From contig CAXKWD010000001.1 of assembly GCA_964059195.1 (NCBI GenBank), forward strand, positions 218,558,484 through 218,622,483: a stretch of DNA of 64,000 nucleotides. The letters run 5' to 3'. The notes beneath the pieces are model-generated. The model was not told the origin of the DNA, did not search any database, and saw only the letters and a program-made list of their open reading frames with translations. Below are positions 11,798 to 24,199 of the stretch, in pieces (position 1 is the stretch's first letter; each line of letters starts with the position of its first letter). Origin of the DNA: Ectobius pallidus (Eukaryota > Arthropoda > Insecta > Blattodea > Ectobiidae). Both the position numbers and the translations under genes were made by a program.

Positions 11798-13756
11798 TAG
11801 GGTTCTGATGTTCATCACATGAAATATTTTTATCCTGACCTCCATTCTCGCCGCAAACACAAATTAAACATGAATTGCACATTTGTTTTCCTAATCGGAG
11901 CGTTTTTATTTTGCATCTAAAATCATAATTTGGTCATTTTCATGGTCTTGGTCATATTTCGGTCATATTTGTAATTTGAAATCATATTTCAGTTATAAAT
12001 TCGGTAAAATAGCACAATTGTGCAGTATGTGCACTAAATTGTCGACTTGATTTGTTTTTCCCGAAACGAGTCACGAATATTTTGGTTTTACTGTAAGCAA
12101 GCATTCACACCGAAGTAGCATAGCATGCGAATCGCACCACCTCGATGCAGGCTGCATATCGAGTTGCATGGTTCAGTTTTGCATTCATACCGAAGTAGTG
12201 AATTGCGATCTGCAGTTTAACGTAAATTATATATTTTCTCTTGAACTATTGAGAAACCCATTTAAAGTAATGTAATTTGCCTAAAGAGGATATAGTTTCA
12301 GCAATTTTAATCCAGGCTTTTTTCATACTAGTTTCGATTACCATATCGTATAGTCTATGCATGTACAAATTGTATGTTAAATAGCTCTCTTTCCAGCAGT
12401 TTTCATGACATCTTTGCCATAATCTACCGCTACACAAGCGAATATGTGTTGAATTTTCTTAACAATTAGAAAACAGCTTAAAAAGCAACTGTACGCATGC
12501 GTCATCCCGAGTAGCGACGCATGAAATAAGTTCAGATCTATCTGAAAAAAATGAATGTCGCACTCTGCGAGATTCATTATTGCCACGCTATTTCGGTATG
12601 AAGACTTGAACTTCTTTAATTGGGATTTAAAATGAATAGCGCACAACCTGCTTCCAACTATTGCGACTCGCATGCTACGCTACTTCGGTGTGAATGCTCC
12701 CTAAGAGAGACAAAAACGAGGATTGGAGAAAACTTCATAATTACGAACTTCGTAACATGATAAAATGATTGAAAAATGCGAGGTAAATTTATGAAGTAAA
12801 AATAAAACATAGCTTTGAAGAATAAAAAAATAGACAATTATCGAAAAATGGTACCATGTTCTTCCCATTATTTTCATAGCCAAACAATTCGTCCGTTGGC
12901 AGGAGACTGCACTAGGTTCTCAAGTAATTTACGAAATTGTTTACTGTGCGTCCAGTATTAGTGCTTATACATGAGAGAATTTTAGAAGAAATTAACGCTC
13001 AGCGTCCACGGGCTGTCGTTGATACAGTAAGGGCAGCTGCAGCAAGGCGGTGTCAGTTATGCTGGGTCGATCCAGCGACGCCGCAATGGTACCAGAGCTG
13101 TCGGGTGACACAGCTGGTCCCAGACCCGAGCTGTTGGGACACAGCCGGGTCAAAAAAACTTAAATATAGGCTGTGTCAGACACTGCCGCAGTGTTAACGT
13201 GAAAACGTCAAACGTGTCTAGTAACCTAGAAGAAATGAATGTCGCACTCTGCGAGATTCATTATTGCCACGCTATTTCGGTGTGAAGACTTGAACTTGTT
13301 TATTTGGGATTTAAAATGAGTACCGCACAACCTGCATCCAACTATTGCGATTCGCTTGCTGCGATACTTCGGTGTGAATGCTCCCTAACTGAAGGGACAA
13401 TAACAAGTAATAGCACAATTGCCTCTTCCTCCTTGTTGTTAAAAACTTCCAATAGACATATTTTAAAATGTTTTCAGTTCACATTTGCAGTGGTATATCG
13501 AAACATTAACAGATTAGAAGTTCTTTACAAGTAAAACTGTAAATCACCTGTAAAATTGTTAAAAAATGATTATGTGATTGAATTAATTTGGTGTAATAAT
13601 TTAGTGTCATTAAATGTTTTAAATTGGAACATTTATTTTTAGAAAATACATTTTTATGAGGTCATATTTAGGATCTTTGGGTCATATTTAGTCATTTTGA
13701 GGTCATATTTGCAGTCATAGTTTCCACTTTTTTAGGTCATAAACATCCGAACCCTA
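11798..13756. mobile_element. hAT-type element (TIR TAGGGTTC) with nested Harbinger-like MITEs
   Basis: Ends TAGGGTTCTGATGTT and AACATCCGAACCCTA are inverted repeats. Flanks ATGATAAA / ATGGTAAA match at 7 of 8 bases. 'ggtcatattt' iterates at both subterminal ends, as in the 1083-1848 element, to which it is probably related. Confidence 0.75.
12097..12701. mobile_element. PIF/Harbinger-like MITE
   Basis: Inverted ends 'gcattcacaccgaagtagc' and 'gctacttcggtgtgaatgc' with flanking TAA (12094-12096, 12702-12704), the 3-bp TWA target expected of Harbinger elements. Its right 155 bp are duplicated at 13230-13385, also followed by TAA. Confidence 0.65.
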
Positions 13757-14085
13757 ATGGTAAATAACTATTTGGATTTTCCTAAGATTTACGTAATGTG
13801 GTTATTGCTTGGTGGAGATAATTTTTGCACTTAGCTTGTGAAGAGGCGTGTAACGCAAGGGATTGTATTAGAGCCGGTCACGTGTAGCGTGTAGCCCGCA
13901 GCCATACCACCTAGTAATCAACCTAATTGAAATCTTAAAATGTGGCAACTACATGCCACACGGAATTGCAAATCATAAAGCTTCTGCTATTAATTACTGT
14001 ATACGGTATCAAAATTGCTTTGAGAGAATTCCGCCCACATTAATGCTGGTAATGAATAGACTTTCTTGGTGAAAAAAGTGACGAT
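13757..14085. other. no gene seen
   Basis: No ORF, TIR or tRNA-like block recognised. Confidence 0.45.
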
Positions 14086-14168
14086 AGACCACCGCTGCGG
14101 CGTAGGGGATGCGTTTGGTCCTCTCACGCCACGGACCCGGGTTCGATTAGTCGGGACAAGTTACCTAT
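14086..14168 (+). mobile_element. tRNA-headed SINE, family B, 5' fragment
   Basis: Head of family B (AGACCACCGCTGCGGCGTAG, B box GGGTTCGATTAG), cut at 'ttaccta' by the orphan ~470-bp element. Confidence 0.7.
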
Positions 14169-14170
14169 TT

Positions 14171-14669
14171 TTTGCACGACGTAACTAATTAGTGGCACTT
14201 ACGAATATTGTTGCCGTGGATCATAACTTGACATTCCCGCACGCAATCTGGTCGCTGTGAAAACTAAAGAAATCTCCGTGCGGTAAAAATTACAAAAAGC
14301 ACTAGTGCCGTAAGTAAAATCATCATAATACAAGCCTTATGGAAGACCGGAACCAAGGCCCCCCAGTTTGTGGCGACTTTAACAGGACAAATATTCGGTC
14401 CCCATAACATCCAACACATGCGAATCACTTTCTGAAATATAACATCCATCTTCAATAGTGTATAAACATAATATTTTCAGCTAATATCTCAATGAATATA
14501 AATAAATTGATATAGATAATCATCGTGCAAAAAATAGCATGCAATACTCTTGCCGTAAGCGCATAACGGATCTCGGAAAATTGAAAAAATTCGGCGCAAG
14601 TGCCTCGTTTTTTCAAACTCTTTCCTCGATCCGTATGCACCGCTTACGGCACTTGTATCGCAATATACT
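14171..14669 (+). repeat. orphan ~470-bp dispersed element, copy 1
   Basis: Begins TTTGCACGACGTAACTAATTAG and ends CGCAATATACTA. Repeated at 16672-17118 (reverse) and 36281-36750. No terminal inverted repeat, poly-A tail or coding capacity seen; internal 'gtgccgtaag' motifs occur several times in both orientations. Confidence 0.75.
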
Positions 14670-14705
14670 ATATTATTTATTTAATTAATACTTTAATACT
14701 TATTG

Positions 14706-15032
14706 GGCCCACCGCTGTGCCGTAGGGGATGCGTTCACTCCTGTCACGCAGCAGGCCCGGGTTCGATTCCTGGTCGATACAAGTTACCTAGCTGGGGGTT
14801 TTTATGGGGTTTTGCATCACCTGTGAGACAAATGTCGGGTACCTTTAGGCCCTTGTGGACCCCAGATATCATCTGGCCGTCATTATCATCTTCATCCCAT
14901 CCTTGCCTTCTTCGGAATGAGTGTGTGTGTGACTGATGTGTCTAATCCTATGTGTTCGTGTTCTTTCGGAGGTGGCTTATGCATTGGGCCGATCACATAC
15001 CCAAGAAGGTATGTTCGTGTCTGATTAAAGAA
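14706..15032 (+). mobile_element. tRNA-headed SINE, family B, long copy
   Basis: Head 'gcccaccgctgtgccgtag', B box 'gggttcgattcctgg', body 'cccagatatcatctggccg', tail through 'ggcttatgcattgggccgat'. Confidence 0.8.
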
Positions 15033-15124
15033 GTACGCTGAATTACGCTGATCAATATAATGATAATTCTTTCACACTGGCCGTGTATAGGCTAAGGTAG
15101 AAAGGTAGAGTAAAACTGAAAAAT

Positions 15125-15205
15125 TCAATGCCATACCCGGGTTTTGAACCAGGATCTTCGGCCCTCCGTGCTGTTGCTCAGCCAATTGAACTGATCAATC
15201 TTTCT
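15125..15205 (-). mobile_element. tRNA-like SINE head fragment
   Basis: The minus strand shows 'gttcaattggctgagcaac' and 'cctggttcaaaacccgggt', A- and B-box-like spacing, weakly conserved. Confidence 0.4.
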
Positions 15206-15355
15206 TAACAGACCGTGTTCTAAAAGTCAACAGTTTCTGAAATATGGTCTATTAACTCCATCTGACACTTTGTTTTATTAGTTTGCCTGATTTTATTTTT
15301 TTCCATAATTTTTATTATCTTTACTGAAATTATGTAATTTTTATGGGAATAATTA

Positions 15356-16134
15356 CAGTAAACGCCGCTTAATGTAATCGCGGATACTGTTATCAGTCGG
15401 GTTATGTTATCACTTTTATGAATTCCCGTACGGATTAATATTGATACATTGAAAAAATGCTGTTTATTGTGATCAAAGATTCGGTTTATGTTATCACATT
15501 TTCCTTTTTGTGTCTTCATTTCCAAGTAGTGTACGTCGTCCAAAATTTCGTTAATAAGGATTTTGTTTCTAACTGAACTGTATTGTGTTGTACTGGAGGC
15601 AGCAATTCTGTTTCCAGCTCACAGGATGACCAGTTCGAGGGGGTGGCATTACCTAACTTCTCTTTTAAGCAATAAAACATGTTTCACCCCACAGTTAAGC
15701 TGCAGCTTTTGATTTATGAAGACAACGGTGTTGCTAGTGTAAAATGAAAAGACTTGAACAGTCAGACTTTAGATGTTTTGCTACGCGGTGTTCACCATAG
15801 ATCAGTATATACTTCCAAAAACACTCGTAACTCGTAACTGAGTATGGAGTATTGGTTAATGGACTCCTAAAGGAAAGTAAAAACAATTTAAAACTTAGTT
15901 ACTGGTTGAAAAAATAGTTGCTTGCAGTCTATTACTATATTAGCCTGTGAGTGGTTCAATGATTCACAGTTATGTATGATCTTATGAAGAAGTAGCTTTT
16001 AATTATGTTTGTAGTGTATTATCTTATGCATGAATAAATAACCTTCATTTAATTATTTCTGCAACTGTTATCAGTCGGTTAATATTATCGGATTATCTGC
16101 ATCCCGAAGTGATCACAATAGGCGGCGTTCACTG
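15356..16134. mobile_element. pogo/Tc1-like non-autonomous element
   Basis: TA-flanked inverted ends CAGTAAACGCCGCTTA and AGGCGGCGTTCACTG. A truncated relative lies reversed at 41449-41624. No intact transposase. Confidence 0.8.
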
Positions 16135-16671
16135 TATTTACAAAAATCGAAAAGTTTAGATTTAATTCTACGAATCCGGAATTTTGTTCGCTGAGAAGGA
16201 TTTATTTCAAATGTAATGAATTTAATTGACACACTCAAGATTTTGGACAAAGTACATTACAAAATAGCAAATTGTCTTGAGATTGTAGAAAGTGACCGCG
16301 TGTGATTGCGCTTTGCGCTTCACTTTCATTTCCTGGATTCTCGGCTTCAGGTGGCCTTGAAACATAAATGCACATATTGCTATAACTACTCATATGTAGA
16401 TGTTCTTGTTCTATTTTAATGTAGGCCTATGTTAATTAAATCTGTAAAACACATAGCTTAATCTAATCAACCAACAAACCAACTCCCAAAAAAACTGAGC
16501 ATCAGATGTGCCTGAATTCTATGATTCTTACCCTTCACATGTGCGAAAATTATCAATCCATGCCGGACTGCGAAGAAAACACTTCACACAATGATTAGAC
16601 TAATATTTTGTTTCTTGTAGCAATTCTGTAAATTTTACATGCATTTTAAATTTTCTCTCCAGTTATTTAAT
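16135..16671. other. no gene seen
   Basis: AT-rich sequence without recognisable features. Confidence 0.45.
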
Positions 16672-17118
16672 AGTATATTGCGATACAAGTGTCGTAAGCG
16701 ATGCATACGGATTGAGGAAAGAGTTTGAAAAAACGAGGCGCTCGCACCGAGTTTTTTTCAATTTTCCGAGATCCGTTATGCGCTTACGGCACGAGTATTG
16801 CATGCTATTTTTTATTTATATCAATTTAATTATATTAATTGTGATATTACCTGAAAATATTATGTATATAGGCTACATTCTTGAAGATAGATGTTTATTT
16901 CAGAAAGTGATTCGCATGTGTTTGTTGTTATGGGAACCGAATATTTGTCCTGGGGGGCCTTGTCCATAAAGGCTTGTATTATGATGTGCCGTAAGTAAAT
17001 TCTTACCGCACGGAAACTCTTACCGCACATAGCAACAAGATTGCGTGTGGGAATGTCAACTTACGATCCACGGCAACAACATTCGTAAGTACCACTAATT
17101 AGTTAAGTCGTGGAAAAA
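16672..17118 (-). repeat. orphan ~470-bp dispersed element, copy 2
   Basis: Reverse-complement relative of 14171-14669, from 'agtatattgcgatacaagtg' to 'ttaagtcgtggaaaaag'. Confidence 0.75.
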
Positions 17119-17322
17119 GTTATTTTATTATACATTTAAGGCAACCCATTGTTTCTTTAATAATACCTTAGTTTCTGGGGGGGAAGCTGAGAGGCAATGT
17201 GCTTACCACTTGTCCTTCTGCCCTCTCTCGGAAAATAAACGTAACAAAATTCACATTGGTAACAGAAACCTCCACTTGGAGGCCCTTCGCCCCAGCATAG
17301 GTGATATAGGAGATTGTTTCTT

Positions 17323-17628
17323 TGATCGCCTGCGTGGTCTAACGATTACCGTTGCTGGCTACAGATTCACAGGCCCGGGTTCGATCTCCAGTACCTTCTC
17401 GGATTTTTCTGAGGTAGGGAGGCCTGGAACGGGGTGCACTCAGCCTCGTGATAAAAACTGAGGAGCTACTTGAAAGAGAAGTAGCGGATCCGGTCATGGA
17501 AACCACCATTAACGGCCGTGGGTGTCTGCATGCTGACCACATGCCCTCCAATCCTGCCATCTGCCTATGGTAGACGTCGCAGAGTGGTAGGCCTTGTCCC
17601 TTCAGGGATGTAGCGCCACGGAGTTTAG
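17323..17628 (+). mobile_element. tRNA-headed SINE, family C
   Basis: 'gcctgcgtggtctaacgatt' head and B box 'gggttcgatctcc', body ending 'gtagcgccacggagtttagg'. An interrupted relative lies at 59193-59917. Confidence 0.8.
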
Positions 17629-18224
17629 GAGAATATTAATAAATGCCTCATAGCTAAGGAATTATGAGATAGCTTTGTGTGTAATGTTGGAAAAGTTCAT
17701 TGTGAAGACAAATAGGGAAAAATGCAACAAAAGAATGAAAATTCACTAAAGATGACCATTAATGAATAAAATGCCGAAAAATTCATGAATACGCCTTTGC
17801 CTAAACTGTAAATCAAGCGTGTTGTGTGTTTACAAACTTCTGTCGCTCTGAGAAGAGTAAACGGTAACAATAAAGGTAGCCTAATCATGGAGTACTAGAG
17901 CACTAAAAGGCCCATTAATTAGTGAAGTGAACGCTGTTTAGGTTTTGAAAGAGGCTTCCCTTTCACGTCGTAACAATGAGTGACGTAACAAAGTGATATC
18001 AAGGTAACCGTGTGGGCCTGAGGCACCTGATCTTCATATCAACCTACGTTATAGTAGCACATGATAAGGCAATTTTATAGACAGAGCTGATGTTATACTT
18101 TGAAGGCCCTGAATAAAAACTTACATGGCTTCCTCTATTTCAAGTACCGGTATGGGAAATAAAACTGATATAGCCGTATTGCAGCGACGGCTTATTCAGT
18201 TGTTTCAGCCTGATACAAAAGATG
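17629..18224. other. no gene seen
   Basis: Nothing recognised apart from a possible degraded SINE head from about 18180. Confidence 0.4.
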
Positions 18225-18851
18225 TGTTCGCATTCGGGGGGTCCTAGGTTCAAATCCCGTGTCCGCCTCATTTGACATGGTTTTTTTTTTTATGGTTTCT
18301 CCAGTCGTAAAGGCAAATGCCGAATTGGATATTTTCATACCACGAATCATCCTCAGCATTTCTTCCTGTATCATATCCATTTAAATTAATATCAGTTGAA
18401 ATTTACTCTATAAAAATACACTAATAATAGAAACAATTGACAATAGTTCCATTGCCTACCCCATAGGCGTAACCAGGCCGACCATATGGGGGGTTATAAC
18501 ATCCGGGAGAGGGGGGTCCGGGGGTCCTCCCCCGGAAAATTTAAAACATCTAGATGCAAAATAACGAGTTTTTCGCTTCCGGGGGTTTTTCAAAGGAAAA
18601 TTTTAAAAATTAAGACGCAAAATAACGAGTTTTAAGCTTCCCACGCTTTATACTTGCATTAAGTAATTTATGGGCAGACTTAAAAAAATTATACAATTTT
18701 CCTTTTTTAATCAATGGGGGGGGGGAGGGGTTCAAACCCCCAAACCCCCCCCCCCTCGGTACGCCTATGGCCTACCCTACTGTATAGACACACATCCCGA
18801 ACTCCTGATATGGCCTCGTAGCTAAAAGGAGTATAAACACAGCTGAAATAA
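18225..18851 (+). mobile_element. tRNA-headed SINE, family A, interrupted by hAT MITE
   Basis: B box 'aggttcaaatcccg', family body, then the MITE 18462-18769 inserted in GCCTACCC, then the SINE tail 'cgaactcctgatatggcctc' and 'gagtataaacacagctgaa'. Confidence 0.8.
18462..18769 (+). mobile_element. hAT MITE family 'CATAGGCGTA', 2 internal units
   Basis: TIRs CATAGGCGTA / TACGCCTATG; 8-bp duplication GCCTACCC at 18454-18461 and 18770-18777. Interior has two ~60-bp units ('gcaaaataacgagttttaag') and G/C runs. Confidence 0.9.
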
Positions 18852-19118
18852 AGAAAAAAAGGTGTGCTGTAAAATTTTTAAACACGAGTTCTTGCAAACG
18901 GTTACTGGCTTATAATTACCCTTCAGAGTATATTTACGAAAAAAAAAGTTTCAAATAACGTACTGTATTAGACCTTAATATAAGCACCTTGTAGGCTATA
19001 CAAAATTTAAATGAAATCGTCAGAATCATTTTCGAGAAAATCATGAAAAATGATAATAAAATTTATACTACGATAGTAAATTAATTCTTCTTATTACAGA
19101 TTTTTGCTTAATTTAATT

Positions 19119-19253
19119 TAATATGAGTATAAAGCGTGGGAAGCTTAAAACTCGTTATTGCGCATTTTGATTTTTAAAATTTTCCGGGGGAAGACCCCCC
19201 ACACCCCCCGGATGTTATACCCCCCCCATATGGTCGGTCTGGTTACGCCTATG
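19119..19253 (-). mobile_element. hAT MITE 'CATAGGCGTA', truncated
   Basis: One internal unit and the TACGCCTATG end remain; the other end is missing. Confidence 0.75.
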
Positions 19254-19382
19254 AGTAGAAACACAATGCTACACTTAAAATAACACTGTACAACAAATTT
19301 GAACTTTTTTCTGTCCTTTATATGAAACTATGTGATTCTGTATAATCAAAAGGTTCTTTAGAATATTACAGGAGAAAAATTC

Positions 19383-19456
19383 CTCCGACACTGCGACTTG
19401 AACCCAGGACCTTAGACTATTCGCGCCAAAGTTCTACCAATTGAGCTAAGCCGGAG
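19383..19456 (-). tRNA. tRNA-like sequence, probably a pseudogene or SINE head
   Basis: On the minus strand the 74 nt keep a near-complete acceptor stem (CTCCGGC with GTCGGAG), a D-arm 'tagctcaattggta' and a T-loop 'gggttcaagtc'. The anticodon stem has mismatches and the T-stem one, so a functional tRNA is doubtful. Confidence 0.4.
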
Positions 19457-19469
19457 TTCAATTCACAGC

Positions 19470-19766
19470 GCCCGCGGCCTTGGGCACAGAAAAGAAAGAA
19501 AAAGCAAACGAAGTAAAAAAATTAGAAATACTAGAAAAAGAAAATGAACAGAGGAAGAGTAGGCCTTTAAGAATAAAAACAAAAGAGAAAGGATAGAAGA
19601 GAGAAAGAGATGGGAAGATAAACATTTAAGAGGAAATGAAAAACGAAATTAATAAAATGAAAGAAAAGAAATTAAAAGAAATGGAAGAAAATTTAAAAGT
19701 AAAAAAAGAAAAAATTAAATAAAGAACGAAAGGAGGGAAGAGGAAACGGAAATAAAGAAAGAAGTA
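19470..19766. repeat. purine-rich (A/G) low-complexity tract
   Basis: Almost only A and G ('gaaagaaaaag' style) for about 290 bp, ending at the next hAT element. Confidence 0.6.
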
Positions 19767-19774
19767 CTGAGTTG

Positions 19775-20404
19775 CAGTGGCGTACCAAGGCTACTTGGCG
19801 CCTGGGGCTAATTAGTCGCCCCCTAACACTAAAAGGTTCAAGGTTCAATGAGTTTAATTTAAACACAGTTTAATGTTCAAAATTATTTATTTTTAATAAG
19901 AAGTATGTTACTTTAATACATTATAAAGAGAAAAATATGAATGAAATAAAACTATAACTATTACAAGGTTAGTTTGCTTGAAAAAAAAAAAAAAAAGAGA
20001 AAAAAAGTTTCAGAGTCATAAAAAAAATTTTAAAATGTGCTTTCCTAGCCTTGATGGATGCAAACTTATTTATAATAGAGTTGAAATTTACAATAGCAGC
20101 CACATCACGTTCGTTGATAAAATTGCTAAAATACACCGTAAACTTTTCCTGTGTGCTCGACGCCCACGACCTATTTCGTAATACCTATAAATAGTTTAAA
20201 ACAAAACGTTTATTTCATTTGTAAATAATATTACTGCAGTATAGTAATAAAGTAATAAAGAAAATTTGACCAATAAAATCTTATATTTTGCCTGAAAAAA
20301 GTATTTTTTCTTAAACTAAAAAAATACTTTTTTAATTTTGGCGCCCTCTTCTTTACGGCGCCCGGTGCGGCCGCCCCGTTCGCACCCCCCTTGGTACGCC
20401 ACTG
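19775..20404. mobile_element. hAT-type element (TIR CAGTGGCGTACCAAGG)
   Basis: Perfect inverted ends with CCTTGGTACGCCACTG; 8-bp duplication CTGAGTTG at 19767-19774 and 20405-20412. No transposase left. Confidence 0.9.
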
Positions 20405-20735
20405 CTGAGTTGAACATTTGCAGATTAGAAGAACTTTACAGAACAACACGCGTAGGAGCGCGCTTGACAGCCGTCATGCAAGAAACGCTAACAATTTCAA
20501 CTGTTTTCGAGCTTCGTTGCCGGATTTGATTGTCGATGCCGGGCATGCGTACAATAATGACAGTCCACTTCCATGTGTCGCCACTTGATTACGTAATATT
20601 ACGTCACAATAATACAAATTCTTGCCAGCGCTACTGGACACAGCAGTAAACCGATTACTCTGATGTTTCGATATCCATCCCTTCCAAGATTAAGTTGTGC
20701 TAGTTCAGGAGAAAACTGGGATGGGTGACCACAGC

Positions 20736-21066
20736 CATAGGCGTACCGAGGGGGGGGGTTTGGGGGTTTGAACCCCCCCCCCCCCATTGATTAAAAAAAG
20801 GAAAATTGTATAATGGTTTTAAGTCTGCCCATAAATTACTTAATACATGTATAAAGCGTGGGAAGCTTAAAACTCGTTATTTTGCGTCTTAATTTTTAAC
20901 CCCCGGGAAAACCCCGGAAGCTTAAAACTCGTTATTTTGCATCTTAATTTTTAAAATTTTCCGGGGGAAGTCCCCCGGACCCCCCATCCCTGGGGGTATT
21001 TTATACCCCCCAGACCCCGCCGATGTTATAACCCCCCCCCATATGGTCGGCCTGGTTACGCCTATG
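20736..21066 (-). mobile_element. hAT MITE 'CATAGGCGTA', 2 internal units
   Basis: TIRs CATAGGCGTA / TACGCCTATG, duplication ACCACAGC at 20728-20735 and 21067-21074. Opposite orientation to 18462-18769. Confidence 0.9.
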
Positions 21067-21271
21067 ACCACAGCAGTCACCTCTGATAATTCAAATTAAT
21101 TCGGGATATTCACCACTAGGCTTAAAAACTCGAAATTGTGGGTTTAATAATTGGGGCCCGCGAAAATTAATTTTAACTACATTGGCAATATTGATAATTT
21201 AGTGACAAAGAAACAGTGTAAGATCTCACATCTTACTGTGCTTTGTGTTATTCATTAACATTGAAAAACTG

Positions 21272-22158
21272 AGCGAGGTGGCCGAGATGGTAACGTCTTG
21301 GACTCGCATTCGCAAGGTCCCAGGTTAAAATCCCGTGGCCGGCCAATTGGACATGTGTGTTTTTTCATGGTTTCCTTAGTCGTAAAGGCAAATGCCGAAT
21401 TGGATATTTAAATACCATGAATCGTCCTCACCATTTCATCTTGTATCATATCCATTTAAATTAATAGCAGTTGAAATATACTCCATAATAAAAATCCCTT
21501 TAGGCAGGCCTACAGGCTGAGGTAGATTTCAAAGTGCTTTTGGTTTAATTTATTATCGCTGCGCAGCACTCTTCTTTTTTAGCCTTGGCATGGCAAACCT
21601 GCAGTGAAGAGGAAGAGCCTACAATCATTTGTTTTGAAAACAAGAATAGGATATAATATTCTGGGAGGCCGTGAGCAAGATCAGCAATGAATAAAATTAG
21701 CAAAGCCGCTAAACAAGACAAAATTATGATATTATAATAATTCTTTTAAGTGTTATTATTTTCAAACATTAAAATCTCGCGTCATATGAGAGCTATCAAG
21801 AAACTATTTATTGATTTGTAGAGTACTCTTCAAGAGCGTTTCAACAATACCCCACAAGACGTGGTTTCAAAAGTTTCTAATTTTCATCCCCCACCCCCAC
21901 CCCCACCCTCACTCGAACCCCCGAATCGTTGGTGTCACTGTGAACTCCATAGGGAGTACTCTAATTTATTCAAACAAAGTTTCCCTCTATACTTCATAGG
22001 GGCCGAGATATACATTTCTAAAAATTTCAACCCCCTCCCCCGACCACCCCCTTGGGCCAAATTTGCTCATTAACGAACTTGTCCGAACTATTGGGCCTAG
22101 AAATGACATAATAAAATTTGGTTCAAATATCTTCAAAATTACGGCCGCTAGCGTGTAA

Positions 22159-22197
<39 letters not shown>

Positions 22198-22442
22198 TCA
22201 CAAAATTTTTTTTTGAACGGGCGGTGGTTTCGTACTTAGGGGAGCATGAAACGTAAAGATATGAAAGAATTTTTCGAAAATCATGACATGGTATCCATTG
22301 CAATAGGTAGATTTTTCTTCGAAATCTACCTAAAATACCCCAATATTAGAAACAAGTGACAGTTAATAGTTCCATGGCCTACCCTGCTGTAAGTCACACA
22401 TCCTGAACTCCTGATAATATAGTCTCGATGCTAAAAACTGTT
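21272..22442 (+). mobile_element. tRNA-headed SINE, family A, interrupted
   Basis: Head 'gcgaggtggccgagatggta' and body at 21272-21486; tail 'ttccatggcctaccctgctg' at 22345-22442. Between them sits the ~850-bp repeat 21487-22344. Confidence 0.75.
21487..22344 (+). repeat. dispersed ~850-bp repeat inserted in SINE
   Basis: From 'aatccctttaggcaggccta' to 'gaaatctacctaaaatac', with 'ggtagatttc' near the left end inverted near the right end. A second copy at 37845-38488 + 39190-39220 is itself interrupted. Contains (AT)n at 22159-22192. Class unknown. Confidence 0.65.
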
Positions 22443-22977
22443 ACAGTTTCGGGTAATTATAGTTTCATAACTGAACTGAAATGCCGTTTCCTTGATAACT
22501 TCCACAAATATCAATACTTCTGAGTGATTATTTTTCGGTGTATTTTGTTAATATCATACTATCATACTATCTATAATCATTCATTTAACATTAATAGTTA
22601 ATTTTTTTTTAATTCCTACTTTAATGAAAAAGAAAATTTAAACAAATTGATTTAAAAAAATACTTATTCTGTAGATGTTCCAAAGATTGTAAATGTAAAT
22701 TTTAGCTAAATGGCTAAATCAATACTTCTGTCATCCCTTAAACGCCTGAGCTGTGGGTAGAATGGTAAGGTACTTCCATGGCGTAATGTTTGTTTACTAT
22801 ACGGAGCCCCAATCGCCTGTTTAACAGGTTTCTGTCAACTTATGCAATGTATAACAGTTTCCTCTCATGTCTTACGCAACAAACTCTGCCTTAGCCTTGC
22901 AATCCCGTCGACCTCTTCCGCTATAACTCGTTATTCTTCAAATTCTTCATTCTTTTGTTTACACCGCAGCATTACGC
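22443..22977. other. no gene seen
   Basis: AT-rich, nothing recognised. Confidence 0.45.
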
Positions 22978-23400
22978 GCTTTTATTATTATTATTATTCT
23001 GTTTATTTATTCTGGCAGAGCTAAAGCCATTTGGCCTTCTCTTCCGCTCTACCAGTAAAAAAAAAACTACATTACTATTACATAACACAAATACATAATA
23101 TTACAGATAATTAATTAATACTTAATACTTAAATACCAAGAACTAAACATAGTTATAATTTATAAACTAGAGTGCTATAAAACATTAAATTACAAAAGAA
23201 AATTACAAAATTAAATTACAAAATTAAATTACAAAATATAAAAATACTAAAGAAAATAATTAGGATTATAGCCTAAGATATTTAAAATTATACTAACTAA
23301 TACTAAAGAGAAAAACGTATAGTTACAAGAAGTTAGGCTACGGGTTACAAATATCAAAAAGAGCTCCAATTAAGATTTCTAGTTACTACGATGAAAAACA
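22978..23400 (-). mobile_element. LINE/SINE 3' tail
   Basis: The minus-strand end 'aaatggctttagctctgcca' plus (AAT)n matches 28650-29013 over several hundred bases. No ORF retained. Confidence 0.6.
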
Positions 23401-23625
23401 AAACTAAATTACATGGTTTAAAATTAATATGTTAACTTCTCTCTGAAATTTACCAAGAGTTCGACAGCCTCTTTGGCGCCGAGCTTTAGATTCAGACTTG
23501 ACTGACCGTTCTAAGAAGGAAACCTGAAGTAAACAAAAACCAGTACATCTGTCTCACCCTAGCACATTATTCGCATGGTTTAAGAGTGAGGCAGACACAG
23601 GGGAGATTGCCCCGGTACCGGTCAG

Positions 23626-23786
23626 GCCTCGTTACCGGTCAACAAGGTTTCCTCTGAAATGGCGAGACAAGCACGAACTCTATGCGAGGAATAAAGTTCT
23701 TTTTGTTCCTGCCTACCACTTCATAACTGTTTTCTGCTGCTATCTCTCGCCATTTTAGAGAAAACCTTGTTGACCGGTAACGAGGC
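23626..23786. mobile_element. short 161-bp MITE with ~42-bp inverted ends
   Basis: 'gcctcgttaccggtcaacaa' at the left is mirrored by 'ttgttgaccggtaacgaggc' at the right. The target duplication is unclear. Confidence 0.65.
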
Positions 23787-23818
23787 AGATTTTTAAAAAA
23801 GGTGATATATCACAATAA

Positions 23819-23889
23819 TGAAATAAATTGTACAATTTTCCTTTTTTTAATCAATGGGGGGGTTCAACCCCCCCTCGTTACGCCTCTGT
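23819..23889 (+). mobile_element. hAT MITE 'CATAGGCGTA', decayed right end
   Basis: 'aattttcctttttttaatca', a G-run and 'gttacgcctctg' match the right end of the family. Confidence 0.6.
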
Positions 23890-24199
23890 TTCTACTATTC
23901 CGGTATTATTAGGCCTACATAGAAGTAACATAAACTACCTTGTCACTGAAACTGCTACAGTGAGGTGTGTAATGAAAACGGTTCTGGAATTGTGATGTAC
24001 ATGAATACTTTCTCTGTGTGTAAATATGAAAAATTGCGCTGCCACACGCGGCAATAAATCTTGCCATGTCTGAACTCCTGCCAACTTTACTGCGTCTTTT
24101 CACTCTTCTGTTTATCTCTGCTTTCCGAAAAGATATTAACAGGAGATCTGGATATTGTGAATAAATTTCATTTTGAGAAAATCCAGACCTTGCGTTATT

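Noticed and set aside
12937..13197. 86-codon frame with Arg/Ala-rich residues inside the hAT-like element
   Set aside because: No recognisable domain; lies in GC-richer filler between nested MITE pieces.
19383..19456. Functional tRNA gene
   Set aside because: Acceptor and D arm look good but the anticodon stem is mismatched; kept only as tRNA-like.
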